DNA of 64,000 nt from Sagittula marina (GTDB lineage: Bacteria > Pseudomonadota > Alphaproteobacteria > Rhodobacterales > Rhodobacteraceae). The stretch spans positions 248,001 through 312,000 of the forward strand of contig NZ_JACIEJ010000002.1 in NCBI RefSeq assembly GCF_014196795.1, written 5' to 3'. The number at the start of each line of letters is the position of its first letter. Within the stretch, counting starts at the first letter, position 1. A program made the position numbers and the translations under genes. This document shows, piece by piece, positions 35,015 to 43,979 of this stretch. The notes beneath the pieces are model-generated. The model ran no database searches, was not told the DNA's origin, and saw nothing but the letters and a program-made list of their open reading frames with translations.

Positions 35015-35869
35015 ATGCGCCATTCCATCGTTGTACTATTGGGCGCGGTCGCCGTGACCGCCTTGTCGGCCTGTGAAAGGAACATCGACAAGGCCGAGAT
35101 GGATCGCAAGTTCCAGGGCGTGAATGTCATCGACGAAAGCAACCTCAACGAGGTGATGCTATCCGTGCGCGACCCGAACGAAGCGGTCGATTATTTCCAG
35201 CGCAGCTCCGCGGCGGCTCCCGACCGCATCGACCTGATGCGCGGCCTTGCCTCCTCTTTGATCCGCGCCAAACGCATCCCCGAAGGCCGTGCGGCCTGGG
35301 CCCAGGTGGTCGCGCACAAAGACGCCACGCACGAGGATTCCGTGCAGCTTGCCGACGCTCTGATCCGCGCCAACGACTGGGGACAGGCGGAAATCGTGCT
35401 GAACAGCGTGCCGCCCACCTACGAGACCTACAAACGCTATCGGCTGGAGGCGATGATCGCCGACGGCAACAAGAACTGGGCGAAGGCCGACAGCTTCTAC
35501 GAGGTGGCCATGGGTCTCACCACGGAACCTGCGTCGGTCATGAACAACTGGGGTTATTCCAAGCTCAGCCGGGGCCAGTTCGCAGAGGCAGAGCGGCTGT
35601 TCACAGAGGCCATCCGCGCCGACGAAACCATGTTCACCGCCAAGAACAACATGGTCATGGCGCGTGGCGCCCAGGGAAATTACACCCTGCCCGTCATGCC
35701 CATGAGCCAGACGGAGCGTGCCGAACTGCTGTACACGCTGGGTCTGGCGGCGGTAAAGCGCGGCGATGTGCAAATCGGCAAGGGCCTGTTGCGGGATGCC
35801 GTGGAAACCCATCCGCAGCACTTTGACGCCGCAGCACGCGCCCTGACCGCGCTGGAAGAAGGTTCCTGA
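35015..35869 (+). CDS. TPR lipoprotein, TadD-like (second)
   Basis: A 284-aa lipoprotein (lipobox VTALSAC near residue 19) with tetratricopeptide repeats, clearest at SRGQFAEAERLFTEAIRADE and at AVKRGDVQIGKGLLRDAVETHP. It resembles longer TadD relatives and differs clearly in sequence from the first TPR protein, so it is not a recent duplicate. It likely scaffolds the pilus machine on the periplasmic side of the outer membrane. It is followed seven bases later by the prepilin peptidase gene. Confidence 0.87.
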   Translation: MRHSIVVLLGAVAVTALSACERNIDKAEMDRKFQGVNVIDESNLNEVMLSVRDPNEAVDYFQRSSAAAPDRIDLMRGLASSLIRAKRIPEGRAAWAQVVAHKDATHEDSVQLADALIRANDWGQAEIVLNSVPPTYETYKRYRLEAMIADGNKNWAKADSFYEVAMGLTTEPASVMNNWGYSKLSRGQFAEAERLFTEAIRADETMFTAKNNMVMARGAQGNYTLPVMPMSQTERAELLYTLGLAAVKRGDVQIGKGLLRDAVETHPQHFDAAARALTALEEGS

Positions 35870-35876
35870 CGCCGTG

Positions 35877-36380
35877 ATGTCGATCACTGCCGCCTCCGCC
35901 ACGTGGTTCCTGCCTTTCACGCTGCCCATCTGCCTCTATATCATGTTCACCGACATGAAGCAGATGCGCATTCCGAACCATGCCGTCGGCACGCTGTTCG
36001 TGGTCTTCGTGGTGATCGGTCTGATCGCCCTGCCCTTCTCTGAATATCTCTGGCGCTACGTCTATTTTCTTGTGGCGCTCGTGGCGGGCATGGCCCTGAC
36101 CGCCGCGCGCGCCATGGGCGCGGGCGATGCCAAGTGGATTGCCGCCATGGCGCCGTTCATCCATCTGGGGGACCTGAGCTTTCTGATGATCCTTTTCGGC
36201 GTCACGTTGCTGGCGGCCTTCATCGGGCATCGCTTTGCCAAACTGACACCGATCCACAATCTGGCGCCCGCATGGGTCAGCTGGCAGGCGGGCAAGAAAT
36301 TCCCCATGGGACTGGCGCTTGGCCCCACGCTGGCGATCTATCTGGCGCTTGGCGTCTTTTACGGCCAGCCCGCCCCCTGA
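35877..36380 (+). CDS. cpaA: prepilin peptidase CpaA/TadV
   Basis: Membrane aspartic peptidase that would cleave the leader of the Flp-like pilins after Gly. The 167-aa product is of the short type lacking the N-terminal methylase domain. It has the first Asp in FTDMKQMRIPN near residue 25 and the second in the GAGDAKW motif near residue 82, spread over about five hydrophobic segments. The start is ATG 35877; a GTG one codon earlier is possible. It is placed at the distal end of the tad locus. Confidence 0.92.
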   Translation: MSITAASATWFLPFTLPICLYIMFTDMKQMRIPNHAVGTLFVVFVVIGLIALPFSEYLWRYVYFLVALVAGMALTAARAMGAGDAKWIAAMAPFIHLGDLSFLMILFGVTLLAAFIGHRFAKLTPIHNLAPAWVSWQAGKKFPMGLALGPTLAIYLALGVFYGQPAP

Positions 36381-36492
36381 TCCGCCACTCGGGCGAGTGT
36401 GGACAAAGCCCTTCAACCTCCCAGATCCTGCCGCGACCACGCCACAATCCTGGATAATTTTGGCAACAATACTTCCGGGCAGGACATCCAAA

Positions 36493-37806
36493 ATGAACAT
36501 GCAGACCGGCACCGTAATGGCGCCCCCGACACCGCGCCAGATCGAAGACATCGGGCTGTCGAACGTCATGATGCGCGACATCATCCTGAAGACACTGTTC
36601 CGCAAGAACACCAACAAGGTCACGGACCTCGCCCGCACTGTCAGCCTGCCCGTTCCGATCTGTCAGGAACTCATCGACATGGCCCGCAGCCAGAACCTTG
36701 TCGAGGCGATGGGCACGCTCGGGGCTGCAGGCCAGGTGGCCAATGAAATGCCCTATCAGCTGACCGACAGTGGCAAGGCCCGTGCCCTCGACGCGCTGGC
36801 CCAGTCCGAATACTTTGGCCCCATGCCCGTGCCGCTCAAGGATTACCGCGCACAGGTTGAACGCCAATCCATCCGCAACATCCAGATTACGCGCGAACAG
36901 TTGACCGGGGCCATGGGCCACCTGGTCCTGCCACAAGATCTGATTTCCAACCTCGGCCCTGCGGTCAGCTCCGGCCGATCAATCCTGATGTACGGCCCGC
37001 CGGGCAACGGCAAATCCTCGATCTCCAACGGCATCCGCGACGCCATGGGCGATCACATCTACATCCCCCGCGCGCTGGAATATTCCGGCCAGATCATCTC
37101 CATGTTCGATCCCATCGTGCACACCATTGCCGACGGTGATTCCCAGGACACCTCCACCCTGCGACAACGCTCCCGCTTCGACCGCCGCTACGTGCTGTGT
37201 CAGCGCCCCACTGTCATCACCGGGGGCGAACTGTCGCTGAGCATGCTTGACCTCGTCTACAATCCCACGGCCCGCACCTATCAGGCCCCGCTTCAGCTGA
37301 AGTCCACCGGCGGGATTTTCATCGTCGACGACCTAGGCCGTCAGGCAGAGCCGCCGCAAAAGCTGGTGAACCGCTGGATTGTTCCGCTGGAGGAATCCAA
37401 GGACATCCTCGCCCTGCAATCGGGTGAAAAATTCGAGGTGCCTTTCGACACGCTGGTGATTTTCTCGACCAACTTCCACCCCAACGAGATCTTTGACCAG
37501 GCCGCGTTGCGCCGGATCTTTTTCAAGATCAAGATCGACGGACCCACTCAGGAGAACTTTCTGAAAATCTTCGCCCTCGTGGCGCGCAAGAAGAAGATGC
37601 AATTGGACGAGGCCAGCCTCGTGCACCTTCTGAAGCACAAGTACCCGACAATCCAAAACATATTCGCGAACTACCAGCCGGTTTTCCTGATCGACCAGAT
37701 GATCGCGGTCTGCGATTTCGAGGGTATTCCCTACAAAATGACCCCGGAGCTGATCGACAGGGCGTGGAGCAACATGTTCGTAAAAGACGAGAAAATCGTC
37801 AAATAG
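36493..37806 (+). CDS. AAA ATPase associated with the tad locus
   Basis: A 437-aa cytoplasmic ATPase. The N-terminal ~90 residues look like a winged-helix domain (LARTVSLPVPICQELIDMARSQ; MPYQLTDSGKARALDAL). They are followed by a AAA module with Walker A GPPGNGKSS near residue 172, Walker B GIFIVDDLG near residue 281, a sensor-1-like IFSTNFHP and an arginine-finger-like QAALRRIFFK. It lies 112 bases after cpaA, on the same strand. It is not one of the classical tad proteins; the exact role is unknown, and a link with pilus assembly is inferred from position only. Confidence 0.87.
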   Translation: MNMQTGTVMAPPTPRQIEDIGLSNVMMRDIILKTLFRKNTNKVTDLARTVSLPVPICQELIDMARSQNLVEAMGTLGAAGQVANEMPYQLTDSGKARALDALAQSEYFGPMPVPLKDYRAQVERQSIRNIQITREQLTGAMGHLVLPQDLISNLGPAVSSGRSILMYGPPGNGKSSISNGIRDAMGDHIYIPRALEYSGQIISMFDPIVHTIADGDSQDTSTLRQRSRFDRRYVLCQRPTVITGGELSLSMLDLVYNPTARTYQAPLQLKSTGGIFIVDDLGRQAEPPQKLVNRWIVPLEESKDILALQSGEKFEVPFDTLVIFSTNFHPNEIFDQAALRRIFFKIKIDGPTQENFLKIFALVARKKKMQLDEASLVHLLKHKYPTIQNIFANYQPVFLIDQMIAVCDFEGIPYKMTPELIDRAWSNMFVKDEKIVK

Positions 37807-38050
37807 GCCGGTTTTCTAGAAACCTCAGACCAAGCCGTAGCGGCGGGGCCGTACCTCTGGCTGAGCCATCCAGACCATGCCACACACACCGCAACTTCAG
37901 CACACCAGGGCGGCTGCGGGTGTCACGCCTCTCGCCTCTGCCAGTGCCCTCACAACGCGTGCCAAGCGCCTCTCTCGATACATGGGGGAGACCGAAATGC
38001 CCCCGGAGAAGCGGTTTTTCATCTGTCGCGGTTTTTCTTGGATTTCCCGC

Positions 38051-38078
38051 TTGACGCCAAGCGCGCCCCACCTTAGAC
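38051..38078 (+). promoter_or_regulatory. probable promoter of tRNA-Met
   Basis: TTGACG (38051-38056) is followed after 16 bases by TTAGAC (38073-38078), 14 bases before the tRNA. A TTGAC-type -35 is usual for stable-RNA promoters in this group. Confidence 0.55.
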
Positions 38079-38092
38079 CCCGCCCACGGTCC

Positions 38093-38169
<77 letters not shown>

Positions 38170-38540
38170 CCGTTCTCCTCCAGTATGAACAAGATTGCTT
38201 TGAAGCCTGTCCGGGCTCTCCAAGCGTACCATATCCTTTGCACCACGTTCTCGCCCCTCTTCGCTCGGACCGCGGCCTTGACCCGTCGCAGTGCGATCGG
38301 AGCGCCGCAACCTGCGGTCAGATCATGGCTGAGAGTTACGCCCCACCCATGAAAGGCCTGGCAAGGATCACAAGGCCACCGGCCCTCCGGCGCGGCCACA
38401 GCAAGCAGGCAGCCGTTCGATGACCGTGTAACGGCCGCATCCCACGCACCACACGACAGAGGGGCCCAAACCTGAGTTCGCGCCGGTCGGCACAGCGTGT
38501 CGCGGCGGCGCATTTCACTCTGATATGTAAGGGAGATAAG
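38170..38540. other. gene-free interval between tRNA-Met and tRNA-Glu
   Basis: No coding frame, RNA gene or terminator with support was seen in this 371-base stretch. A long minus-strand frame here (38112-38843) runs through both tRNA-Glu genes and is an artefact. Confidence 0.5.
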
Positions 38541-38615
38541 TGGCAGCCCGTAGGGGAATCGAACCCCTCTTTCCAGGTTGAAAACCTGGCGTCCTAACCG
38601 ATAGACGAACGGGCC
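38541..38615 (-). tRNA. tRNA-Glu(TTC), copy 1
   Basis: A 75-base minus-strand cloverleaf with CCA encoded and anticodon loop TTTTCAA (TTC). T arm GGGG-TTCGATT-CCCC. Identical to the copy at 38687-38761, 71 bases upstream on the same strand, and probably co-transcribed with it. Confidence 0.96.
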
Positions 38616-38686
38616 ACTGATGTCGCTGTCTTCGCCTATTTGGCGCGGCACAACAACCGCTTTCCGCACTCTTTTCCGAAGAAAAG

Positions 38687-38761
38687 TGGCAGCCCGTAGG
38701 GGAATCGAACCCCTCTTTCCAGGTTGAAAACCTGGCGTCCTAACCGATAGACGAACGGGCC
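38687..38761 (-). tRNA. tRNA-Glu(TTC), copy 2
   Basis: Minus-strand tRNA of 75 bases, identical to copy 1 over its full length including CCA. It is promoter-proximal: a good -35/-10 pair lies 18 bases upstream. The flanks of the two copies are unlike each other. Confidence 0.96.
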
Positions 38762-38779
38762 ACTCTGTCGGTGTCGCGT

Positions 38780-38808
38780 CTAATATGAAAAGCCTCCCCT
38801 CCGTGCAA
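38780..38808 (-). promoter_or_regulatory. promoter of the tRNA-Glu pair
   Basis: On the minus strand TTGCAC (38803-38808) and TATTAG (38780-38785) are separated by exactly 17 bases, upstream of the first tRNA-Glu. Confidence 0.65.
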
Positions 38809-38924
38809 GGGCAAAAACACCAAAGTCCCCGACATTTTTTCACGCAGCTTTGCTGTGTATTTTGCGCAACGGGACCAAGGCGACTCCAAGTCGCGCAATC
38901 CCTGACGGTTTCAGCGAAATAAGG

Positions 38925-40676
38925 TCAGTCGTGGCACGGGCTGGCATCATCCAGACGCAATTGCACCGAATGGCGTCCCTGCCATGTGTTGATGTCCAGC
39001 TTGCCCGCCAGGTGAAACCGCTTGCCGCCGTGATTCATCAGCGCCGGACCCAACGGCCCGTCCATTGCGCCAAAGGCGATTCCCTCCAGGCGACCGCCCA
39101 GGCCATCGTCGGCACGGAACTTCAGATGGCCGCTGCCCACCACTTTGACAAAGCCGATGCGCACGTCCGGCACCACGTAGCGCGGTCCCGGCGCCCCCTG
39201 CCCGAACGGCCCTGCGCGCTCCAGATCCTGCACCAGCTCCACCTGTGCCGCACCGGGCATCAGCAGGCCGTCCACACGCAGGTCCGCCGCGCCGCCTTCT
39301 CCGGCCCCCTGCTTGGCCAAAAGCGCCCCGAGCCGCTCCATCGCGGCCTCCAGCTTGCCTTCGGCCACGGTCAGCCCGGCGGCCATGCGGTGCCCCCCGC
39401 CCTTGATCAGCAGCCCTTCGCTGGCCAGTCGCTGCACGCAGGCGCCGAGGTCGACCCCCGCGACCGACCGGCCCGATCCCTTGCCCTCGCCACCGTCCAG
39501 ACCGATCACGATCGCGGGGCGGTTGGTCTGCTCTTTCAGGCGGGACGCGACGATGCCCACAACACCGGGATGCCAGCCCTCGCCCGCCGCCCAGACCAGC
39601 GGTCCGTCCAGCCCGCGCTCTTCGGCCTGCGCCAAAGCAGCCGCACGCACCGCAGCCTCGACCTCCCGCCGCTCTGCGTTCAGCTCCTCGAGCCGCGCCG
39701 CCAGGGCCTGCGCCTCCGCCGGGTCATCGGTGGACAGCAGACGCGCGCCCAGATCCGCCGCACCGATGCGGCCACCAGCGTTCACGCGCGGCCCCAGAAC
39801 AAAGCCGAGGTGATAGGCCTCCGGCGCGCGTTCCAGCCGCGCGGCATCCGACAGCGCCACCAGACCGGGCCGCGCCCGCCCGGCCATGACCTTCAGCCCT
39901 TGTTGCACCAAAGCCCGGTTCACCCCCTTCAGGGGCGCCACATCCGCCACCGTCGCAAGCGCCACCAGATCCAGCATCGCCATCAGATCCGGACCACGCT
40001 CACCGGCCAGCCGCAATTGCCGCCCGGCCTCCACCAGCATCAAAAACACCACGGCAGCCGCACACAGATGCCCCAGCGCGCCATCCTCGTCCTGCCGGTT
40101 CGGGTTCACCACCGCGACGCAATCGGGCAAGGTCTCCCCCCCGAGGTGGTGGTCCAGCACCACCACATCCGCGCCCACGGCCGCTGCAATCGGATCATGC
40201 GACAAGGTCCCGCAATCGACGCAGACGATCAGATCATGGTCCTTGGCCAAAGCGGCCATCGCCGCATCGTTCGGCCCGTAGCCCTCGTCGATGCGATCCG
40301 GCACATAAAGCGTCGCGGGCCGCCCCATCTGCCGCAGCCAGTCGATCAGCAGCGCCGCAGAGGATCCGCCATCCACATCGTAATCGGCAAAGACAGCAAT
40401 CCGCTCGCCGCGTTTCACCGCCGCCAGAAACCGCTCTGCCGCACGTTCCATATCCTTCAAGGATCGAGGGTCCGGCAGCAAATCCCGCAGCTTCGGCGAA
40501 AGATAGGAATCGCACTCCGCAAAGGGCACGCCCAGCCGCGCCAGCAACGCACACAAAGGCCGCGCCAACCCGCTTTGCTGCGCGATCAGTTCCGCCTGCC
40601 GCTCCACGTCCGCACCGGGGCCAACCCAGCGACGCCCCAAAAGGCTCTCTTCCACGTCCAGATAGGCCACGCGCAT
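38925..40676 (-). CDS. recJ: single-stranded-DNA-specific exonuclease RecJ
   Basis: 5'-3' exonuclease used in recombination and mismatch/base-excision repair. The 583-aa product has the DHH-family motifs FADYDVDGGSSA near residue 88, CVDCGT near residue 148, VLDHHLGG near residue 170, and the DHHA1 region with KGGGHRMAAG near residue 440. The start at 40676 gives MRVAYLDVEESLLGRRW, matching the family; the in-frame upstream extension is rejected. The gene follows glpX on the same strand beyond a terminator. Confidence 0.96.
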   Translation of the reverse strand: MRVAYLDVEESLLGRRWVGPGADVERQAELIAQQSGLARPLCALLARLGVPFAECDSYLSPKLRDLLPDPRSLKDMERAAERFLAAVKRGERIAVFADYDVDGGSSAALLIDWLRQMGRPATLYVPDRIDEGYGPNDAAMAALAKDHDLIVCVDCGTLSHDPIAAAVGADVVVLDHHLGGETLPDCVAVVNPNRQDEDGALGHLCAAAVVFLMLVEAGRQLRLAGERGPDLMAMLDLVALATVADVAPLKGVNRALVQQGLKVMAGRARPGLVALSDAARLERAPEAYHLGFVLGPRVNAGGRIGAADLGARLLSTDDPAEAQALAARLEELNAERREVEAAVRAAALAQAEERGLDGPLVWAAGEGWHPGVVGIVASRLKEQTNRPAIVIGLDGGEGKGSGRSVAGVDLGACVQRLASEGLLIKGGGHRMAAGLTVAEGKLEAAMERLGALLAKQGAGEGGAADLRVDGLLMPGAAQVELVQDLERAGPFGQGAPGPRYVVPDVRIGFVKVVGSGHLKFRADDGLGGRLEGIAFGAMDGPLGPALMNHGGKRFHLAGKLDINTWQGRHSVQLRLDDASPCHD

Positions 40677-40724
40677 TCCCCTTCTGATCTCTCCGCAGGG
40701 CATATCCAAACCCCATCCAAAGCA

Positions 40725-40753
40725 AAAGGCCCCCGCGCTGCGCGGAGGCCTTT
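40725..40753 (-). terminator. terminator after glpX
   Basis: A 13-bp stem with one mismatched or G-U pair (40725-40737 with 40741-40753) has a 3-nt loop, followed on the minus strand by TGCTTT. It lies between glpX and recJ, so recJ likely has its own promoter or relies on readthrough. Confidence 0.75.
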
Positions 40754-40805
40754 GTATCGGTGGACGGTCCCATCTGCCGGTCAGCACACGGGGCCAAAGC
40801 GGTCG

Positions 40806-41777
40806 TCAGATCTTGTGCTCGAACGGGTTGCGATACTGCATCCGCCGCACGGATCCGGTCTTGGAGCGCATCAGGATGGTTTCCGTCTCGATCCAGCCGG
40901 GGCTGCGCTTGATGCCTTCGACGACTGACCCGTTGGTCACGCCGGTCGCGGCAAAGATCACGTGGTCCGTCACCAGCTCGTCACGCGCGTAGATCTTGTT
41001 CAGGTCGGTGATCCCGGCCTTCGCCGCGCGGCCCCGTTCGTCATCGTTGCGGAACAGCAGACGGCCCCACATCTGGCCACCCATGCACTTGAGCGCCGCC
41101 GCCGCCAGAACGCCCTCAGGCGCGCCGCCAGAGCCCATGTACATGTCGATGCCGGTCTTCTCGGTCTCGGCGCAATGCATGACACCGGCCACGTCGCCGT
41201 CGGTGATCAGCCGGATGCCAGCGCCGGTCTTGCGCACTTCGGCGATCATCGACTCGTGGCGCGGACGGTCCAGAATGCAGCAGGTGATGTCCCGCGTGGT
41301 GCAGCCCTTGGCCGCGGCCAGCGCCTCGACCCGTTCGGCAGGCGACATGTCGAGCGATACCACATCCACCGCATAGCCCGGCCCGATGGCCAGCTTGTCC
41401 ATGTAGACGTCCGGCGCGTGCAGCATCGAGCCGCGCGGGCCCATGGCGATCACGGTCAGCGCGTTGGGCATGTCCAGCGCCGTCAGCGTGGTGCCTTCGA
41501 GCGGGTCCAGCGCGATGTCCACGCCGGGGCCGCCGCGACCCACTTCCTCACCGATGTACAGCATTGGCGCTTCGTCGCGCTCACCCTCGCCGATCACCAC
41601 CACGCCGGAAATGTCGAGCTTGTTGAGCTCTTCGCGCATGGCGTTGACCGCAGCCTGGTCAGCGGCCTTTTCATCCCCACGCCCGATCAGGTCGGCGCTG
41701 GCGATGGCCGCTTGCTCTGCCACGCGGGCAAGGCCCAGAGACAGCATGCGATCATTGAAATCCTTGGGCTCGGGCAT
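40806..41777 (-). CDS. glpX: class II fructose-1,6-bisphosphatase
   Basis: Hydrolyses fructose 1,6-bisphosphate to fructose 6-phosphate in gluconeogenesis (some relatives also act on sedoheptulose bisphosphate). The 323-aa product has metal-binding GEGERDEAPML near residue 62, ALDPLEGTTLTA near residue 89, and GSGGAPEGVLAAAAL near residue 195. The length is normal. It is preceded by the ceramidase-like remnant and followed by a terminator. Confidence 0.96.
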   Translation of the reverse strand: MPEPKDFNDRMLSLGLARVAEQAAIASADLIGRGDEKAADQAAVNAMREELNKLDISGVVVIGEGERDEAPMLYIGEEVGRGGPGVDIALDPLEGTTLTALDMPNALTVIAMGPRGSMLHAPDVYMDKLAIGPGYAVDVVSLDMSPAERVEALAAAKGCTTRDITCCILDRPRHESMIAEVRKTGAGIRLITDGDVAGVMHCAETEKTGIDMYMGSGGAPEGVLAAAALKCMGGQMWGRLLFRNDDERGRAAKAGITDLNKIYARDELVTDHVIFAATGVTNGSVVEGIKRSPGWIETETILMRSKTGSVRRMQYRNPFEHKI

Positions 41778-41847
41778 TTGGTCGTCCTTTGCAATAACTT
41801 TGACGAAGGCTTAACCCAGCCCCGTGACAGGGGGAAGACTGCCAGCG

Positions 41848-42066
41848 CTAACAGTTCTCCCCTTGATGCAAGCCAGATCGAAAGATGCGTCTGTCCGGAC
41901 GAAACGGCGCGTCGCCCAGGCGCAACTGGCCGCGCGCCCGCGCGACATACGCCCCCTAGAGCGCAGCCAGCGGGAAGGCGAGGTTGCTCCATGCGTTTAA
42001 CGGCTCGCTCCACAGTCCGGTGCCGGCCCGCTCGCAATACAGATCAATGGGCGCGGACCAATCCAT
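41848..42066 (-). pseudogene. remnant of a ceramidase-domain membrane protein
   Basis: On the minus strand a strong ribosome site (GAGGAGGCCCG) precedes ATG 42066 and a 36-codon frame, MDWSAPIDLYCERAGTGLWS and on to LAFPLAAL, stopped by TAG at 41956-41958. The same frame continues (GAYVARARGQLRLGD) to a second stop at 41848. The start closely resembles the N-terminus I know from ceramidase-domain proteins of this group (about 200 aa or more), so the rest has been lost. A translated 36-residue peptide cannot be excluded. The family match is from memory. Confidence 0.55.
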
Positions 42067-42109
42067 CGGGCCTCCTCAAGCGCACAACAGACTGCGCGAC
42101 CAGACCATG

Positions 42110-42134
42110 AAAAAGGGCGGGGAAATCCCCGCCC
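42110..42134 (-). terminator. terminator of hom
   Basis: A perfect 8-bp stem GGGCGGGG/CCCCGCCC (42115-42122 with 42127-42134) has a 4-nt loop, followed on the minus strand by TTTTTC. It starts about ten bases after the hom stop. Confidence 0.85.
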
Positions 42135-42143
42135 TGCAAGCCC

Positions 42144-43430
42144 TCAGACCTGTTCGATCCGCAACGCCACAGGCGTATCGGATATGACACCGGTGGTCGA
42201 CATCCGCGCCAATGCGTCGTCCAGCGCCGCCCGCGTCGTCTTGTGCGTGACGATCAGCACCGGGGCGCTCTCGTTGACGTGGTCGTACTGGCGCATCCGG
42301 TTGATCGAGATCCCGGCCTCGCCCAGCGCGGTGGCGACTTTGGCCAGTGCGCCGGGTTTGTCCACCAGACCCATGCGCAGGTAATAGGGCGCGGCCACCG
42401 CCGCCTGCGCGGCCACCGACTTTTCCAAGGTCGCGGCAGGCTGGCCAAAGGTGGTCATCCGCAGACCGCGCGCAATGTCCATCACGTCGCCCATCACCGC
42501 GCTGGCAGTGGGGCCTTCGCCCGCACCGGCGCCTCGCAGCACGACCTGGCCCACCTGATCGCCTTCGATCACCACCATGTTGGTGCCGCCCTCCAGCTGC
42601 CCGAGGGCCGAGTTCGCGGGCACAAGGCAGGGCGCCATGGATTGTTCCAGCCCCCGGCCGGTCATGCGCGCCACGCCCAGCAACTTGATCCGGTAGCCCA
42701 TGTCGGCCGCCTGACGAATATCGTCGATGCTGACCCGCTGGATGCCTTCCAGCTCCACCGCGTCGAAATCCACCTGCGTGCCAAAGGCGATGGAGGACAG
42801 CAGCGCCAGCTTGTGCCCCGCGTCGATCCCGCCCACGTCCAGATTCGGATCTGCTTCGAGGAACCCCAGCTTGTCCGCCTCGTCAAACAACGCGTTGTAG
42901 CCCTGCCCCGTGGCCTCCATCCGCGTCAGGATATAGTTGCAGGTGCCGTTCATCACGCCCATCACACGGGTGATGTCATTGCCGGCCAGACCTTCGGTCA
43001 GCGCCTTGATGCACGGGATGCCGCCCGCGACGGCGGCCTCGAACCGCAGCACCGCGCCGTTGGCCTCTGCCAGTTCCGCCAGCGCCTGACCGTGATGCGC
43101 CAAAAGCGCCTTGTTCGCGGTCACCACGTCCTTGCCCGCCTTCAAAGCGGCCTCGACCGATGCCTTCGCCGGGCCGTCGCTGCCGCCCATCAGTTCGATA
43201 TAGATGTCCACGTCATCGCGGGTTGCCAGCGTCACGGGATCGTCTTCCCATGCGTATTGCGTCAGCGACACGCCGCGATCCTTGTCCCGGTTGCGGGCAG
43301 AGACAGCGACCACTTCGATCCGGCGGCCAGAGCGCGTCTCCAGCATGGCCGCTTTCTGGCGAACGATTTTCACAACACCGGCACCGACGGTCCCCAGACC
43401 GGCAATTCCAAGGCGCAAGGGGTCTGACAT
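42144..43430 (-). CDS. hom: homoserine dehydrogenase
   Basis: NAD(P)H-dependent reduction of aspartate semialdehyde to homoserine, the branch point to threonine and methionine. The 428-aa product has the Rossmann start GIAGLGTVGAGVV, the catalytic-domain segments VTANKALLAHHG and FEAAVAGGIPCIK, the GMNGT-like VMNGTCNYILT, and a C-terminal ACT domain (LRMGLVDKPGALAKVATALGE) for threonine feedback control. It has its own terminator. Confidence 0.97.
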   Translation of the reverse strand: MSDPLRLGIAGLGTVGAGVVKIVRQKAAMLETRSGRRIEVVAVSARNRDKDRGVSLTQYAWEDDPVTLATRDDVDIYIELMGGSDGPAKASVEAALKAGKDVVTANKALLAHHGQALAELAEANGAVLRFEAAVAGGIPCIKALTEGLAGNDITRVMGVMNGTCNYILTRMEATGQGYNALFDEADKLGFLEADPNLDVGGIDAGHKLALLSSIAFGTQVDFDAVELEGIQRVSIDDIRQAADMGYRIKLLGVARMTGRGLEQSMAPCLVPANSALGQLEGGTNMVVIEGDQVGQVVLRGAGAGEGPTASAVMGDVMDIARGLRMTTFGQPAATLEKSVAAQAAVAAPYYLRMGLVDKPGALAKVATALGEAGISINRMRQYDHVNESAPVLIVTHKTTRAALDDALARMSTTGVISDTPVALRIEQV

Positions 43431-43540
43431 GGGGCGTTCCTCCGGGACAATTGGCCTGATGCGCCCCCGTTACCGCCAAGTGCTGCGCCCTGCAACAGGG
43501 GGAAGCGCCAAGCCCCGCGCCCACGACGTCGCAGCCACGC

Positions 43541-43864
43541 TCAAAGCTGCTGTTGGCGCAACTCTTCAGCGCGTTCGCGCAGCAAACGCAGCCTGCGCGC
43601 GACCGCATCTTCCTGCGCCACATCCCGGCGCGACAACCGGTCTGCGCGGGACTGCAACCCGCCGACCCGGCCCTCGACCTGCTCAATGACCTCCACCGTG
43701 GCATTGGGCGCAGTCGGCTGTCCCACCACCCCCTCCAGCGGAATCAAATCCGGATAGGGGGCCTGTGCCACGCCCTCTGACTGCACCGTGTCCAGTTCCG
43801 GAAACTGTGTGCAGGCGGTCAAAGCCACCACGGGCAAGGCCCAAACGAGATCACGTATACGCAT
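43541..43864 (-). CDS. small lipoprotein of unknown function
   Basis: A 107-aa lipoprotein (lipobox ALTAC near residue 16), with a C-terminal half rich in Arg, Glu and Gln and likely coiled-coil (RLRLLRERAEELRQQQL). The start is at 43864 after CGGGGGAATG; the overlapping ATG at 43867 is an alternative. It diverges from the TetR gene 115 bases away and could be its target. No family recognised. Confidence 0.72.
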   Translation of the reverse strand: MRIRDLVWALPVVALTACTQFPELDTVQSEGVAQAPYPDLIPLEGVVGQPTAPNATVEVIEQVEGRVGGLQSRADRLSRRDVAQEDAVARRLRLLRERAEELRQQQL

Positions 43865-43979
43865 CATTCCCCCGTCATGCCGCATCCCGTGCGCTCGCAC
43901 AATCCTATGATGAAGGCCACCTGCGACGGCGGGCGCGCCTTCCGCTTGATCTGAACACTCGTTCATATAATCTGCCTGC

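Noticed and set aside
38850-40928. 692-codon plus-strand frame
   Set aside because: Antisense to recJ and the end of glpX, both clear genes; composition (Arg/Gln/His-rich) is typical of a shadow frame.
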